From Scytalidium lignicola (lineage: Eukaryota > Ascomycota > Leotiomycetes): a stretch of DNA of 64,000 nt. The DNA is taken from positions 1 through 64,000 of the forward strand of contig NCSJ02000210.1 of NCBI GenBank assembly GCA_002812745.2, read 5' to 3'. The first letter of the stretch is position 1. Each line of letters opens with the position of its first letter. A program made the position numbers and the translations under genes. Positions 10,177-22,134 of this stretch are shown here, one piece after another. The notes under the pieces were generated by a model. It was not told the origin of the DNA. It saw only the letters and a list, made by a program, of their open reading frames with translations, and searched no databases.

Positions 10177-11150
10177 GTTGAGAAGAATCTTTCAGAGGCA
10201 GAGATCCGAACCGCAAAGAGCCTAAAGAATCAAGACTTATCGAATAGTCTCAAGGTGAGAATGGAGACAGGTTCAATGATTTCCTGCTTAAACATATGAT
10301 CCAACGGCCTTGCTACTTCATGTTACATATTATTATTTATGATGTGGTAGTTTGAGATGGATTCCTGCAAGAGTGGGGTTCCTTTTCTCTTGTCACCCTG
10401 CAAGATAACCATGGATTCCGACCATAAACTCCGCACCAGTGAGACGTTAGCGGAGCTCGTCGTCGATTGCCAACTCCAGAAGTTTGACCTACTACTAATT
10501 TATTATACCAGAACACTACCATATCAATTGCAAGTTTCTTTTTGTTGGAGACAAAGGTCTTCTATGAGAATCCTGACGTCCTCGGCATTTCGGAATTTCC
10601 ATCGTTAACCAGTCAAAACTCCAGAGTCTCGGATTTTCCCCGCTAATGCTTGATCCAAACAGTTCAATCCTGTGCCAATTAAGGATCCTGTGTGGTCGAC
10701 TTACGTCAAATAGATTCGATGCCAAGTACTACGGCAAACTGCGGCCTATCAGCAATGGCGGCCCTCATAACTCCGATATTGCAGCACCATTTTGCATTTC
10801 ACGGACTTATAATTTACGGGCTCATAGGATTATAACATCATATAGGAATATTAGTGAATGGTTCTTCTGTTTGGAAACCCTTCTGCGTTGCGTCATCTGA
10901 CCAGCTAAGGGATTAAGGAGCGGGCCTCTGAGCGAGGAAGTGACCAATACAATTAAACATTGTATGGGACAGAACAGATATCAGGCAATGGACCTGTATC
11001 CGGACAACCTTGCGAATTTCCTTAAGAGTGAGAGGAGAAAGCCAGACACCCAAGACTAGTGAGTAACAACACAATTGAGTTGTTACTTTTAGCCCCTGGC
11101 ATGCCTAAAATATCAATTCGAACGTATTGTACATTGCCTTAGCGTATTGA
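10177..11150. other. Intergenic, nearly 1 kb
   Basis: Promoter of the aldolase followed by DNA in which I see no protein-family features or repeats. Confidence 0.5.
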
Positions 11151-13433
11151 TTACCGGGGTGGAACAGGCATCATCATAATATCCTCAAGAATAGTCTCCC
11201 ACGTTACGTCTTGGGTCCAGTCTGCTGGCATATTGGGATCCATATGGACAGGCATCGGAACGCTGACTGGATCCACTATACTATTATTAACCTGTCCTTT
11301 TCCAGTAGTATAACTATCGGCATTCATATTACTCGAGATGTTTTGTTGTGCCGTTATTGATGGGACATCTTGGGCAGAACTGCCATTATCACCACTGCTA
11401 GGCGGATCCGACAGTTCTGGCTCCTTTTCTACACCTGATTTTCTTATATAGCGTTCATATCCCGTCAGCATGCGCTTAACAAATACTGCAAAATGCCACA
11501 TGGCATTTACTTCAACATTCCCGTTTCCTATATCCGTCGTAGTGGCAAGGACCGCGAACTTATCATGCAACTCACTGGAAATGCGGTAAAACTCGCTTTC
11601 CCGAGCTGCAAGTGCAGTATCCCATTGAATCTCTGGATAAGGTCTATTTCCTGAGAATGCAAAAGGGGCGCAGTCCTCCACTCCCTCTTGGAGTTGCGAA
11701 TCTTTATCCAAGTGAAAAAGAACAGTCTTACAGAAGATTATAACAATATAGCAGACGTTGGAAAAGGTGATACAGGGCATCTGGAACATTTGCGCTCGAG
11801 GCATATCGAGAAATTCGGTCAGATACGCTTTGGAAACAGCGAGGCAGTGCCATAGCATGTTGATACGTGATACTGGAAAGGGATTTTTTGCCGTCGTATT
11901 TCCTGAGATGGGATTCTCCCATAAGACATCGTGGAAAGCAACTTCGTGAATCCAAATATCCAACAATTGGAGCTCAAGAAAAAGGGAGATCTCTGTATAC
12001 CTTATGTTACTTATATGCATCTCTTTGGATGAGATAAACGGAGGCCTAGCAAATGTTCATAACTAAACGTACCTTGATCAGCAAGATCTTCCTGAGCTGC
12101 TCGTTTTAAATGTTCTAACTCTCTCTTGAATGAATCAACGGCAGCGCAGACGCTCCCCTCGCCCATAATCTTGCTGTATTTTGGATTATGATAACTGAAT
12201 GTATCATTTACTTGCCTTAAAAAAATGGTAACTCGCACGTAATGCTGGATCCATTTATCGCTCTTCCTTTCATTGGCGTCCACAAGTTCTTGAGCACACT
12301 GCGCGGCGAATTCCGGATCGCACAGAAGGTGCTGTCTCCGAAACATTCTAGAGATTCTGTTCGCAATATCAGCAAATATGAAGATAAATAGTGAAATGAA
12401 GGGCTGATATGCGTACTCATCTGAAATCACAAATACCCCAAGAAATGTCCGGAGCTCCTCCGGGGTTCTATTGCCATACCTCTCGGCGCTTCCCATTTTG
12501 CCAAAATCTTCAGGTGGCCCAACAAACTTCTTTGGTCTTGGAGTGTGATGAAGTCCTAACTCAAAGACAAGGGTAAGAGCTAGCTGGAGCATCAGAAATA
12601 CCTGGTGGCTCTCCGTTGAAAAGAAATATTGGCAATATGTCAGGTATACAACAAGGCCCTGTAGAATCTCCAGGCTTCTCTCGTTGCATACTACCAGCTT
12701 GGTGGCAATCTGTTTCTGAATCTCCTTCCCTAGGAAATGTTGCAGTGAGGTATTACTAAAAGCAGTAGCGCCCATGATGCAGAGGAAGAGAAATGGCTGC
12801 TCACGGCGCAGAGATTCCACTGTTGTATTAGCAGACAGAATAACAAATGGGAAAAAGGTGGTGTAGGAATAACGGAACGTATCCAGCAACGTCCTAGCAT
12901 AATCCAGGGTCAATATACCGCGACTAATTATGTCTGGTGTGGCATCATTGCACAGTAACGAAGGTGTTGATGCAGCATCACTCCAAGACCCACAAGGAGG
13001 TTGGGCATTCGGGGCAACACTGGGGATGGAGACAGGTGGAGTGGCGAGACGCGGCGGGGCGGAGGAAGGCAGCTTTGCAGGTGAAGTGGCTTGAGTTGAC
13101 GACGATGATGAAGAATTCTGGATAGGAGGAGGCGGTCCTTGGTTATGGAGCTGACCCAGCTCCTTGATCAGCCCTTCCAATCTCTCCTCCAGCTTCTGAA
13201 CTCGTCTGTGACCCATCAAGTAAGTACTGCTCCTCATAACAGGCAAAAGAGCCTCACCCTGTCTCTCGAGGCTTACGTCTAGTCTGTGAGACTGCCAGAT
13301 AAATACAGTGCTTATGCAGTCGCTGGCACCGCTCACAGATCTCCTGGTTATACGGCGTACACTTGGCCTTAGCCGCCGTGCAGTTCGTGCAGGCCCTTCT
13401 TTTGACCCCGTCTCTAGCATGATTCGGGTCCAT
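11151..13433 (-). CDS. Zn2Cys6 transcription factor with MHR domain
   Basis: Four exons (introns 13206-13257, 12357-12416 and 11993-12072) give about 696 residues. The ATG at 13433 (MDPNHARDGVKRR) opens directly into the zinc cluster: CTNC, then KAKC, then CERC and CIYL further on. A coiled-coil dimerisation segment follows (VQKLEERLEGLIKELGQL), then a Ser/Pro-rich linker, then the MHR region from about DYARTLLDTFRYSYTTFFPF. The 60 nt second intron is in frame without a stop, so an unspliced reading also gives protein; it was assigned because removing it gives FVISDEISRMF, which suits the family better. It is divergent from the DHA2 exporter and adjacent to the aldolase, so it is the best candidate regulator of region 1. 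Confidence 0.88.
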
Positions 13434-14056
13434 AACACCCGTCCCTCAATCTTAGACTTAATATCTAGCTGCAATACTTGGCTACGGCAGTTTCGCTTAT
13501 CTTCTCTGCATGGACTGAGAACGGCAGCAACGGAAAATCCATTGAGGTGTGATCTAGAGGAGACAAAGGAGGTGTTGAGATATACGACAGGAGACCGGCG
13601 CTCCGGAATTTCCGTTGGCCCCGATCCTTGGCCACGCATCGCTGACAAAGCGCATCCTCGCCATAAGTTCCCTCCTCCTGGACGGCGACAAAAAAGAAGA
13701 GTGATGTACGTACAGCAACTACAGTAGTTGGCCATTGCTGTGACAATAATACCGGCAATGAGCTGTCTGAGCTCTTCATGGCAATGCCAGGTGTGTTTCA
13801 GATCAAGAACCTACCCACCAGCCGACGGATTTTCCGCTCAGCGGCTTCCCCAACCCAATTAAGCTTAAGAGTTCTATCAGACCTTATGCATAATAAGCCA
13901 CCATGGCAGACCACGCTCTCCATATCTGCTCTGTTTTTACTGTATACTTAGGAACATATCTAAGATTCTTGTTGTCCTCCTACCTCAGTTCCTTCGTTTG
14001 AAAATTTCCCTGTGTTTTTTTTTCCCCTTCTCCTTCTCTTCAACAGAATAGCATCA
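13434..14056. promoter_or_regulatory. Divergent promoter between regulator and DHA2 exporter
   Basis: A 0.6 kb shared upstream region. A pyrimidine-rich tract at about 14005-14045 precedes the exporter ATG, typical of fungal 5' leaders. Confidence 0.4.
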
Positions 14057-15977
14057 ATGGCCTTTCTAAGCTTTGCGCGTAAGGCGAATGACAGCAAAAC
14101 GGAGGAATCCACTACTGCTGGTGGCAATTCAACCCGAACGGCTTCTTTAGGGGACTCTGATAAAGACCGAGAACCAGGCACGCCGGTGACTAAAACGGAC
14201 GGGGAGGTGGTTGCAGATGAAGAGGATGAGAAGGAAGGCACGTCTGAACTGAAAAAGATCGAAACTACCGAAAGCCAAATAGTCTACCCCAGTGGTATGA
14301 AGTTGACAGTCATCACTATTGCCCTTGCTCTTTCCGTCTTCCTGGTTGCTCTGGTTTGTAGCTCTCCTTTCACATGTTTGGATAATCAGTGGACTAAGGA
14401 TATCGTGATAGGATAATACCATAATTGCCACGGCCATTCCTCGCATCACCGATCATTTCAAAGCTCTAGATGATGTAGGCTGGTATGGCTCGGCATACCT
14501 GCTATGTACCTGCTCATTCCAATTGCTGTTCGGTAAATTCTACGCTTTTTACTCCATCAAATGGGTGTATCTAGTCGCCATTGCAATCTTCGAAATCGGC
14601 TCCTTGGTATGCGGCGCGGCTCCTACTTCAACTGCCTTGATTGTTGGTCGTGCCGTTGCTGGACTTGGCTCAGCCGGAATCTTCTCTGGTGCTTTAATCA
14701 TTATCGCCTACAGTGTCCCATTGGATAAACGCCCTATGTGTATTTAGACCCCGTTCAATTTTATGTGGAATTCCACTAACACCAGCTGTACAGATACTGG
14801 TTTCATTGGAGCCACATACGGCATTGCGTCTGTTGCTGGGCCTCTAATGGGTGGTGCCTTCACTGATCATCTCTCATGGTAAAGTTGGATTGCTATGCAG
14901 GTTCCCTGGGGTTAGGCTGACAATATCAGGCGGTGGTGCTTCTATATTAATCTACCAATCGGTGCAGTAACGTTTCTCGGCATTCTGGTATTCTTCCAGT
15001 CTCCAGACCGTAAAGAAGTCGCTTCCCTGGGTTGGAAAGCTCGCCTTGTCCAGTTTGATCCCTACGGAACCGCAGTTTTTGTTCCGGGAGTTATCTGTCT
15101 CCTCCTTGCCCTCCAATGGGGAGGGAGCAAATACCCGTGGGACGATGCCAGAATAATAGTTCTCTTTGTGCTATTTGGGATACTAATTTCCATCTTCATC
15201 GGTGTTCAGATATGGAAAGGCGACAACGCAACGGTCCCACCTCGTATCATTAAACAACGTTCTATAGCAGCAGCCTGCTGGTTCGCGTTTGCCCTTGGAG
15301 GCTCCTTCTTCTGTCTCATGTACTATCTACCCATCTGGTTTCAAGCCGTCAAGGGAGCATCTGCAACCAAGTCCGGGATCATGAATCTGCCACTGATTCT
15401 ATCTTTAACAACGATGTCTCTCATAGCCGGGGGAAGCATCACTGCTCTTGGCTATTACACCCCAGCGTTCTATGTATCAACGGTCTTGCAAACTATAGGG
15501 GCCGGTCTCCTCACGACATTCCACACCAACACGGGTCACTCAAAGTGGATTGGATACCAAATTCTCTACGGCTTCGGCTGTGGTGCAGGCATGCAACAGT
15601 CTCTTCTCTGTGCGCAGACAGTATTACCAATGAGCGATATCCCCGTCGGCACCGCAGTAATTACGTTTTCTCAGGTCCTTGGGGGCGCGCTATTTGTCTC
15701 CGTTGCGCAGAATGTATTCCAGAACAAACTGATATCGGGTCTCCAGAGCAGCATCCCTTCACTTGACCCAAACCTGGTACTGCAAGCCGGAGCTACAAGT
15801 TTGAAGAACAATGTTCCTCAGCAGTTTCTATCAAGCGTGCAAGTGGTTTACAACGATGCCTTGACCCAGACATGGTACGTGTCCGTGGCTCTATCATGCA
15901 TGACCATTTTGGGGGCGATCTTCATCGAGTGGAGGAGCGTCAAGGGAAAGAACCTCTCGGCTGGAGTCGCGGCATAG
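14057..15977 (+). CDS. MFS drug/metabolite exporter, DHA2 (14-TM) family
   Basis: Four exons (introns 14354-14411, 14740-14793 and 14879-14929) encode 585 residues. A charged cytosolic N-terminus of about 75 residues precedes TM1. Motif C-like [11 protein letters not shown] follows the first splice junction, [10 protein letters not shown] opens TM2, and [14 protein letters not shown] and [25 protein letters not shown] are the classic DHA2 signatures. Family members extrude toxins, antibiotics or pathway intermediates by proton antiport at the plasma membrane. The divergent arrangement with the Zn2Cys6 gene suggests co-regulation, perhaps to export a toxic intermediate or product. The frame is intact and the length is normal. 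Confidence 0.92.
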
Positions 15978-17490
15978 AACAGCAAATANTTTTTTTTGGG
16001 AGCAGCAAGACATGATATGGTTTGATGTGTAATTCAGGTGTTGAGTAATAGACTATAGGTGCTAAAAGAGTTCCTGTCTGGTATAATAGAATGCCCCAGG
16101 GTGAGCCAGCATAGAGAGTCCCTGTTTAAAAATAATCCAAACGGAAGGAGGTCTCATTTGAGTAACGACGGCTAATTGTAACTTGGCTTTCTTAATATAG
16201 ACAATCACCACTCCAAATACTTAGAAGAAAGAATCGCGTTTGATAGATTGATTGTAGTTTTGTTAATATCTAGATTATTTAATGCGGATTTTTTTTTTCN
16301 TTTTACAATCATACTCTTTATTTGACCTCCTAATTTATAGGCGTCTGTAAAGACTCCTCGGGCTACAGTACATGGTTTCCTCCACTAATATTCCCATTAT
16401 TTTGCCATTCTATTACTTTGAATTGCGCTGCAAGTAGCAGGAGAATATTCTCCAGTAAATGGGCAAAGGACAGAGCCTTACTCAAAAGCCTAAATCCGAG
16501 CCACCCAAATTCCCATACACCCATCACTCCATAGTTTCGTCCACCATCTCCCTGTATTGTACCATGCGCTTTGTGCAATTTTCCTCTCTTCAGAGTCCAT
16601 CCTTTGTTATGATATCTGTTTATAGTAGGGGTTGATTGACTGTTCCTCATCCTACTATATGAGAATGCTTGTTGATGTATCTGGGTCCGTAACTCAGTAT
16701 GTTTGTTGATAGTTATTCTTCCTTCGAGACGTGTTTTGTTGTCGTGATCAATCTCAGAGACCGTAAACAATTGTCAGGCAGGAAAGTGGGTTCACCACGT
16801 CCATTTTCCATCGTAATGGGGTACAGCATACATCTTGAAAGGGGGAACCAAACCCTTTCACGATGGTGTTGTGGTTATCTCTATCTGTGGTGTTTCGGGA
16901 GGTTGATTTTCGACGCGTCGACGCGTTGTTGATGGAGAAATAATTATCGCTGAATGACTCAATCTTGGCTCTACAAACTATGCTGTAGGTTCGTAGCCCT
17001 CACCGCGTACAGGTGTTGAGTCTCGAGGGCCGAAAGCGTTAAGCTGTGTCTAGATACCATCTAGAAAGTCCTAGGTAAACATGTTATCCTTATGGCACTA
17101 ATCAAAAACAGGCTTGAACATTAAACGGAACTGTAAGGCCAAACACAAAGTCATTAACTATGAGGTACTCTGACAACAATTTGAACAATTTTAAATTATT
17201 TAGCATTCTAAGAGAACTCTCTGGGAAAATACACCAGTTTTGTCATGGTTCTCGATAACAAACCTTTTTTTTCTTCTTACAAACAAGCTTCCTCCCAGAA
17301 GAAGCTATATTCTTCGTTTCAATTCTAGGATATATCTCTTTTCATCCACCCGCACTAGCTCAAAATTCCTTATGATTCGACTTATCAACTCTCCTCTTAT
17401 ACAATATTCTCTTTCTCCAAAAATACATTATATATAACCATGAATATACACCCCAGTTAACACGAATTAAATAAAACCTTATTTTTATTC
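15978..17490. other. Intergenic, 1.5 kb
   Basis: Two single Ns at 15989 and 16300 lie in or next to T-runs. A 135-codon minus-strand ORF at 16363-16770 has no family features and was not called. No repeats recognised. Confidence 0.5.
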
Positions 17491-18788
17491 TTACACATCA
17501 ACAAGAACCTTCAACGCGTTATGCTTTGACGCCGCTCCAAAAGTACCATATGCCTCCTCCATATCCTTGAAATTAAATCCTGTAACAGAAGTGTTAAATG
17601 AGAAATAAAAAAAAGATAAAATATGAGATTGAAAAAAGCTTACTGTGTGTAATGAGCTTCGAAGCATCAATCTTTCCCGCTAATGCAAGCTTTAGTAGCA
17701 TAGGCGTTGTTACGGCATCAACCAACCGGGTTGTGATTGCTATTTGGAAGAAGAAAACCCCAAATTAGCAAGATACTTTTATTTTTATTTTCACTTTCAA
17801 TTTTAAGGATAGATGGTGATATAATTCAAGTAAACTCACAAATATTTCGATCCCATAGATTCTCTAGGTGAAGATCAACTTTCGTGCCGTGGACTCCCAG
17901 ATTGGCAATGGTGCCTCCAGGGGCAACCAACTCCTGGCAGGTCTCAAACGTAGCAGGAACACCAACTGCTTCGATCACGGTATCGCAGCCTTTGCCATCG
18001 GTGAGGGACTTGACGAGTTCTGTCGTGTTGCCCTCCTTAGGGTTGATGGTGTACTTTGCACCGAAGGCCTTGGCCTTCTCGAGACGGTTACCGTCGGTAT
18101 CGATCATGATAATGAAGGAAGGCGAGTAGAGCTGGGCGGTGATCAATGCAGCTAATCCAACCGGACCAGATCCAACAATAGCCACCGTGCCTCCGGGCTG
18201 CACTTTTCCATTCAAGACACCGCATTCGAGACCGGTGGGGAAGATATCACTGAGCATGACCAATGCGTCTTCATCGGCCTTCTCGGGGATTGGATAGAGT
18301 GATGTATCAGCATAAGGAATCCGGACGTATTCAGCTTGGGTACCATCAATGGTGTTCCCGAGGATCCATCCTCCCGTGGTGCAGTGTGAGGGCATCCCTC
18401 TCTTGCAATACTCGCACTTGGAGCAGGCGGTGATGCATGAGATCAACACACGGTCGCCTTTTTTGAAATTAGATACATTGGGCCCGACCTCGTCCACGAT
18501 GCCTACACCTTCGTGGCCTAAGATGCGGCCGGGCTCGCAGGTTGCAACGTCGCCGAGTCTGATGTGCAGGTCCGTACCGCAGATGGTGGTCTTGGACAGC
18601 TTCACAGTGGCATCGGTGGGATTAAGGACCTGTGGACGTGGCCGGTCGAGGATCTTGACCTCATTCTTGCCGGTATATACGAGAGCTTTCATGGTGGAGT
18701 AGAAGGCAGCACGGCCGATAGATGAGTGCGGCTGGACCTGGAAGAAGATTCCGCGCGGGGCTTTGGAGATGATTGATTTCATCAACAT
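17491..18788 (-). CDS. Zinc-dependent alcohol dehydrogenase (MDR), probably mitochondrial
   Basis: Three exons: 18788 to about 17841, a middle exon near 17645-17740, and a last exon encoding FKDMEEAYGTFGAASKHNALK. The start is the ATG at 18788 (MLMKSIISK); the frame is open a little further but only through a TTG. The first 36 residues are basic and hydroxylated with few acids, ending at FYSTMKALVYTG, which looks like a mitochondrial targeting peptide. Catalytic zinc residues are in CGTDLHIRLGD and GHEG, and structural zinc residues in CSKCEYCKRGMPSHC. The Rossmann motif is GSGPVGLAA, with an acidic residue after beta-2 (IMIDTDGNR) suggesting NAD. It resembles fungal secondary or long-chain alcohol dehydrogenases. 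No cluster context is evident. Confidence 0.9.
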
Positions 18789-20431
18789 GATTAATTCCAA
18801 CCTTATGAGCCTGGGTCTGCGAAGGAAGGATATATAGCTAGGGAATACGAAGATATATCTGCGTCTTTGAGGTCATCTGCTTGCGTTGATCGGCGTGAAG
18901 GCCTAGATGGGCTGATGTGCGGGGTTGGAGCGCGATGGGCTGACGGCGTTGAAGCAGCTGAGGGGGCAACTGACTGGTACGTCACTCTCTGGTTACTATC
19001 ACAATACTTTTGTCCTTCTACAGTCTATATCGGGCTGAAGAAGGAAGGTGCCTACAGCTTATTGATATGATTCAGAGAGCTAACGGTACGATCTAATCAA
19101 TCATTGAGCAATCTGGAGAAAGATTGTGTTGTACTGTACTGTTGTTTAGATCCTCCTTGGTTAGCCAATAGCCACGATAGAACAGTGTGACAATCCTGAT
19201 AACCCCATCATCTCCAACAAGATTTCGGCTCCGCAATAATGTGGAGTGCAGTCTGATAGAAACAATGTCACAATTTGGCACACGACCGTCCTGCATCGTG
19301 GTGGTAGTTCTCTGGTCTTACCGACGTCATGGCCCTGTCTTTGTCAACCTCCTGCTTCTCGGCATCAACTGTGCGGCACTTGATTACTTAGATTATAGCT
19401 ACCTGAAGCAAAATAAAGTACTGACCGGTGTGCGGATCCGCAGCACTCTGTCTTATCGGCACCGCCTGAGGGGTGAAAGCCCATCGCACCGCTAGTTGCA
19501 ACCCTCTATTGACTAATCATAAACAGTATTATTCTATTCCTAGATAAACTCCATCTCCACGTGGTACTTACGTACGTAAGGTACCAAGTATATTTTAGGG
19601 CTAGCACCAGTGCCTGTAATGGATTTAGTGCTGCTTACTATGTATATAACGGATACTCGTTCCACGTCCTGGTAATGTGCCGAGTGGAATGCGGCTCTAT
19701 CCGGTTCCTGGACCATGTTACACAGCTGCTCATAATTATTGTGTGTGCTACGGGGGATGTCCTGGTTCATTAAAAGCAGATTAATGCAGCTATCCGTCCA
19801 TCACAACTCATCCCTGACGTCCTAGACAACAGGAGAGGAAACTAAGAGAGTAAAGGTATACAATTTTGACCTTCGTAGTATAAAATCTACTAAACTCTCA
19901 CAACCCATGATTACTGTTCAAGTAGTAGAATCCAATTGACAGTAATGGTACCGTACGACCAACTACAATTGTGCCCGCTACTCAACTCCTATTGATCGTG
20001 AGTTATCAATGCTTCCTTCTCTAATCCTCATTTTAGGCTTTGTCTCAAACACCAAGCCGGCTTCTCACTGTCTAATTGTTTCATATCGAGGTCAACAGCA
20101 TACCCATCTCTATAGAATTGTGTATGCTTGCCCAGTTAGACATGAGTTTTCGATCAATATCTCGTGACTAAATATCTAATCATAGATACCATCTATACTC
20201 GTTCAGCATCATAAACTGCATACAGTGCTTCTCTCCTAGAGACTTCCATTTCCAGTAATCAGCCTTGTGATATAACACTTGTAAACTGTTTTAAAAAGGG
20301 CTTACCTTGATAGACAACATATATCCCGCCTATCTTCAAAGTAGGCATAACCTGACAGCTCAATTAGATTGAAACCACCATTAAAGCTGGAAACACTCCA
20401 TTCCGGATCAAGGCTCTAAGACCATCAACAC
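18789..20431. other. Intergenic, 1.6 kb
   Basis: Promoter of the alcohol dehydrogenase, then AT-rich DNA with scattered short ORFs. No recognisable gene. Confidence 0.5.
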
Positions 20432-20986
20432 TCAAGGTGCATTTTCATCTTTCAGATACCCCATATTAACCCTCCACCATCTATAAAGCTCCTCATCTCG
20501 AGCCAAAACCACACCAAGCTCCTTCATTGAAGCCAACTCAATAGTAGAACCCCGTGGCACGCTCAACCGAGGTCTATCAACGACCTCCTTCTTCATCAGC
20601 TGGTAGTCCTTATATCTCAACTTCTACTCAAACATCACATCATATCAGTCAACCATGCTATCTTTTTTTCCCTTCTTCAATAAAAAAAACATTAACTGCA
20701 CGGTCGACATACATACCCTAACAACCTCCATCCAATCCAACGCCTCTTCTCCCTCTCCCTCCGCAATCATAATCCCGGGCGGACCTCCCGTTTTCAGAAC
20801 CACGGAACATGACAATCGTTTAGCGGCCTTGGTGATGGTTACGATCTTCTTCCGATTCGTCATGTGGTGGGTTTTAATTAGAATTCGGTATATTGATGCC
20901 ATTACATTACTCCGTACCTTTTTTGGTGATGGCACTGCTACTATTACTGTTAAGGAGATGATCACGCGAAATTTGGTTTGAAGCAT
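20432..20986 (-). CDS. Small DUF1115 (Prp3_C/RWDD2-like) domain protein, possibly 5'-incomplete
   Basis: Two exons join across an intron at about 20612-20680 (donor GTATGT, acceptor TTGAGTAG) to give continuous similarity to the C-terminal domain of RWDD2-like proteins. The first exon reads YRILIKTHHMTNRKK, then LKTGGPPGIMIAEGE. The second reads LRYKDYQLMKK and ends ELYRWWRVNMGYL. Full-length relatives carry an N-terminal RWD domain, which I cannot find upstream of 20986. So this is either a stand-alone domain, a gene whose upstream exons I missed, or a truncated copy. The frame contains no stop. Function of the domain is unknown beyond links to RNA/protein interaction. Several CACGTG boxes lie upstream. 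Confidence 0.5.
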
Positions 20987-22134
20987 TGCTGATTAGGTAA
21001 TCCTCGTGAATACAGTCACGTGCTTGATGTGGCGATGGAATTATGTTGAAAAAAGAAATGATATTAAAGTATTTACACTAATAATTTTTTTTNATCTAAA
21101 TAATAATTAGACTGCTAACAAAAACTAAGGTATTCTAGTGTGACATTCACAGAGATTTCACACGTGACTTAAAGGATAACCACGTGCATGATAACTCGTT
21201 AGAGTGAGCATAAAACTTATTCGACAGGTCAAAATTCCACGGTAGCATTGCAGAGTTGCATTACCCACCGGTACGGTAGTGCAACCTCCCTCCACTGCTA
21301 CTGTAGTACCGTATCAAATTTATGAATCACACGGCGGTTCTAACCCAATAATACAATAATTGATGCTTTTTTCACGTTTAACTTGTTATCATCTGTGAAA
21401 ATTGTAACTTCTGTTAAGACACGTGTCGAGAAGATGTCTTCTAGAGCCTTAGATTTGAGGATTATACCACCTGATCTTCTGTATTGCATTTCAGTGTCGT
21501 GATGAAGTATGGTAGTTTAAGAGTGAGAAAATTGGATTAAAGGGATGGACGAAGAATGAGTTTGTAATTCAGGTTTTATTTGAAAAATTAATTTAAGAAT
21601 TATTGAACTGCTAATAAGTGTTCATAGACAGGCTGGCAATGCGGCACTTCGAGTACACTCGGAAAGTATACATATAATAATATATAGACATTACATAAAT
21701 CTTTCTGATAAGTTTCTGGTTTGAGAGAGAAAGAGATGGAGAAAGACATAATTAATAGAAGGTAGATAATTCGCATTAGGAAGGATATAACTGACGGTCT
21801 TCGTGGAGAATTCAGCTTCAACAGCACTGATCAAGGACCAAGTAGAATTGTTGCTTTTTGGCTTAAAAACGTCCGATTCTGGGTGGAGGATGGAAAAAGA
21901 ATCTAATAATTTGCATGAACTGAATTTGATTGCAACGTGTAGTTGTTGGGAGAATAGATAGAAGGCAGTTTTCGCGCGATGCATTTTAACACCACGGAAT
22001 TATATATTTGCTACCCAAAACATAAAAAGTCTAATTTCCTTTTTTTATATGCAAAATAAAACACAGATGGCTCAAACTCGCTCATGAAAAATAGACTTTG
22101 ACATAACAAGCGTCCGCCGCCCGAGAATATGAAT
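20987..22134. promoter_or_regulatory. Intergenic with four CACGTG boxes
   Basis: CACGTG occurs at 21017, 21161, 21181 and 21420, about 0.03-0.44 kb upstream of the DUF1115 gene. This hexamer is the core site of bHLH factors such as Cbf1. The rest is AT-rich, with one N at 21093. Confidence 0.4.

Noticed and set aside
16363..16770. 135-codon minus-strand ORF
   Set aside because: No recognisable domain; composition like random AT-rich DNA; no supporting context.
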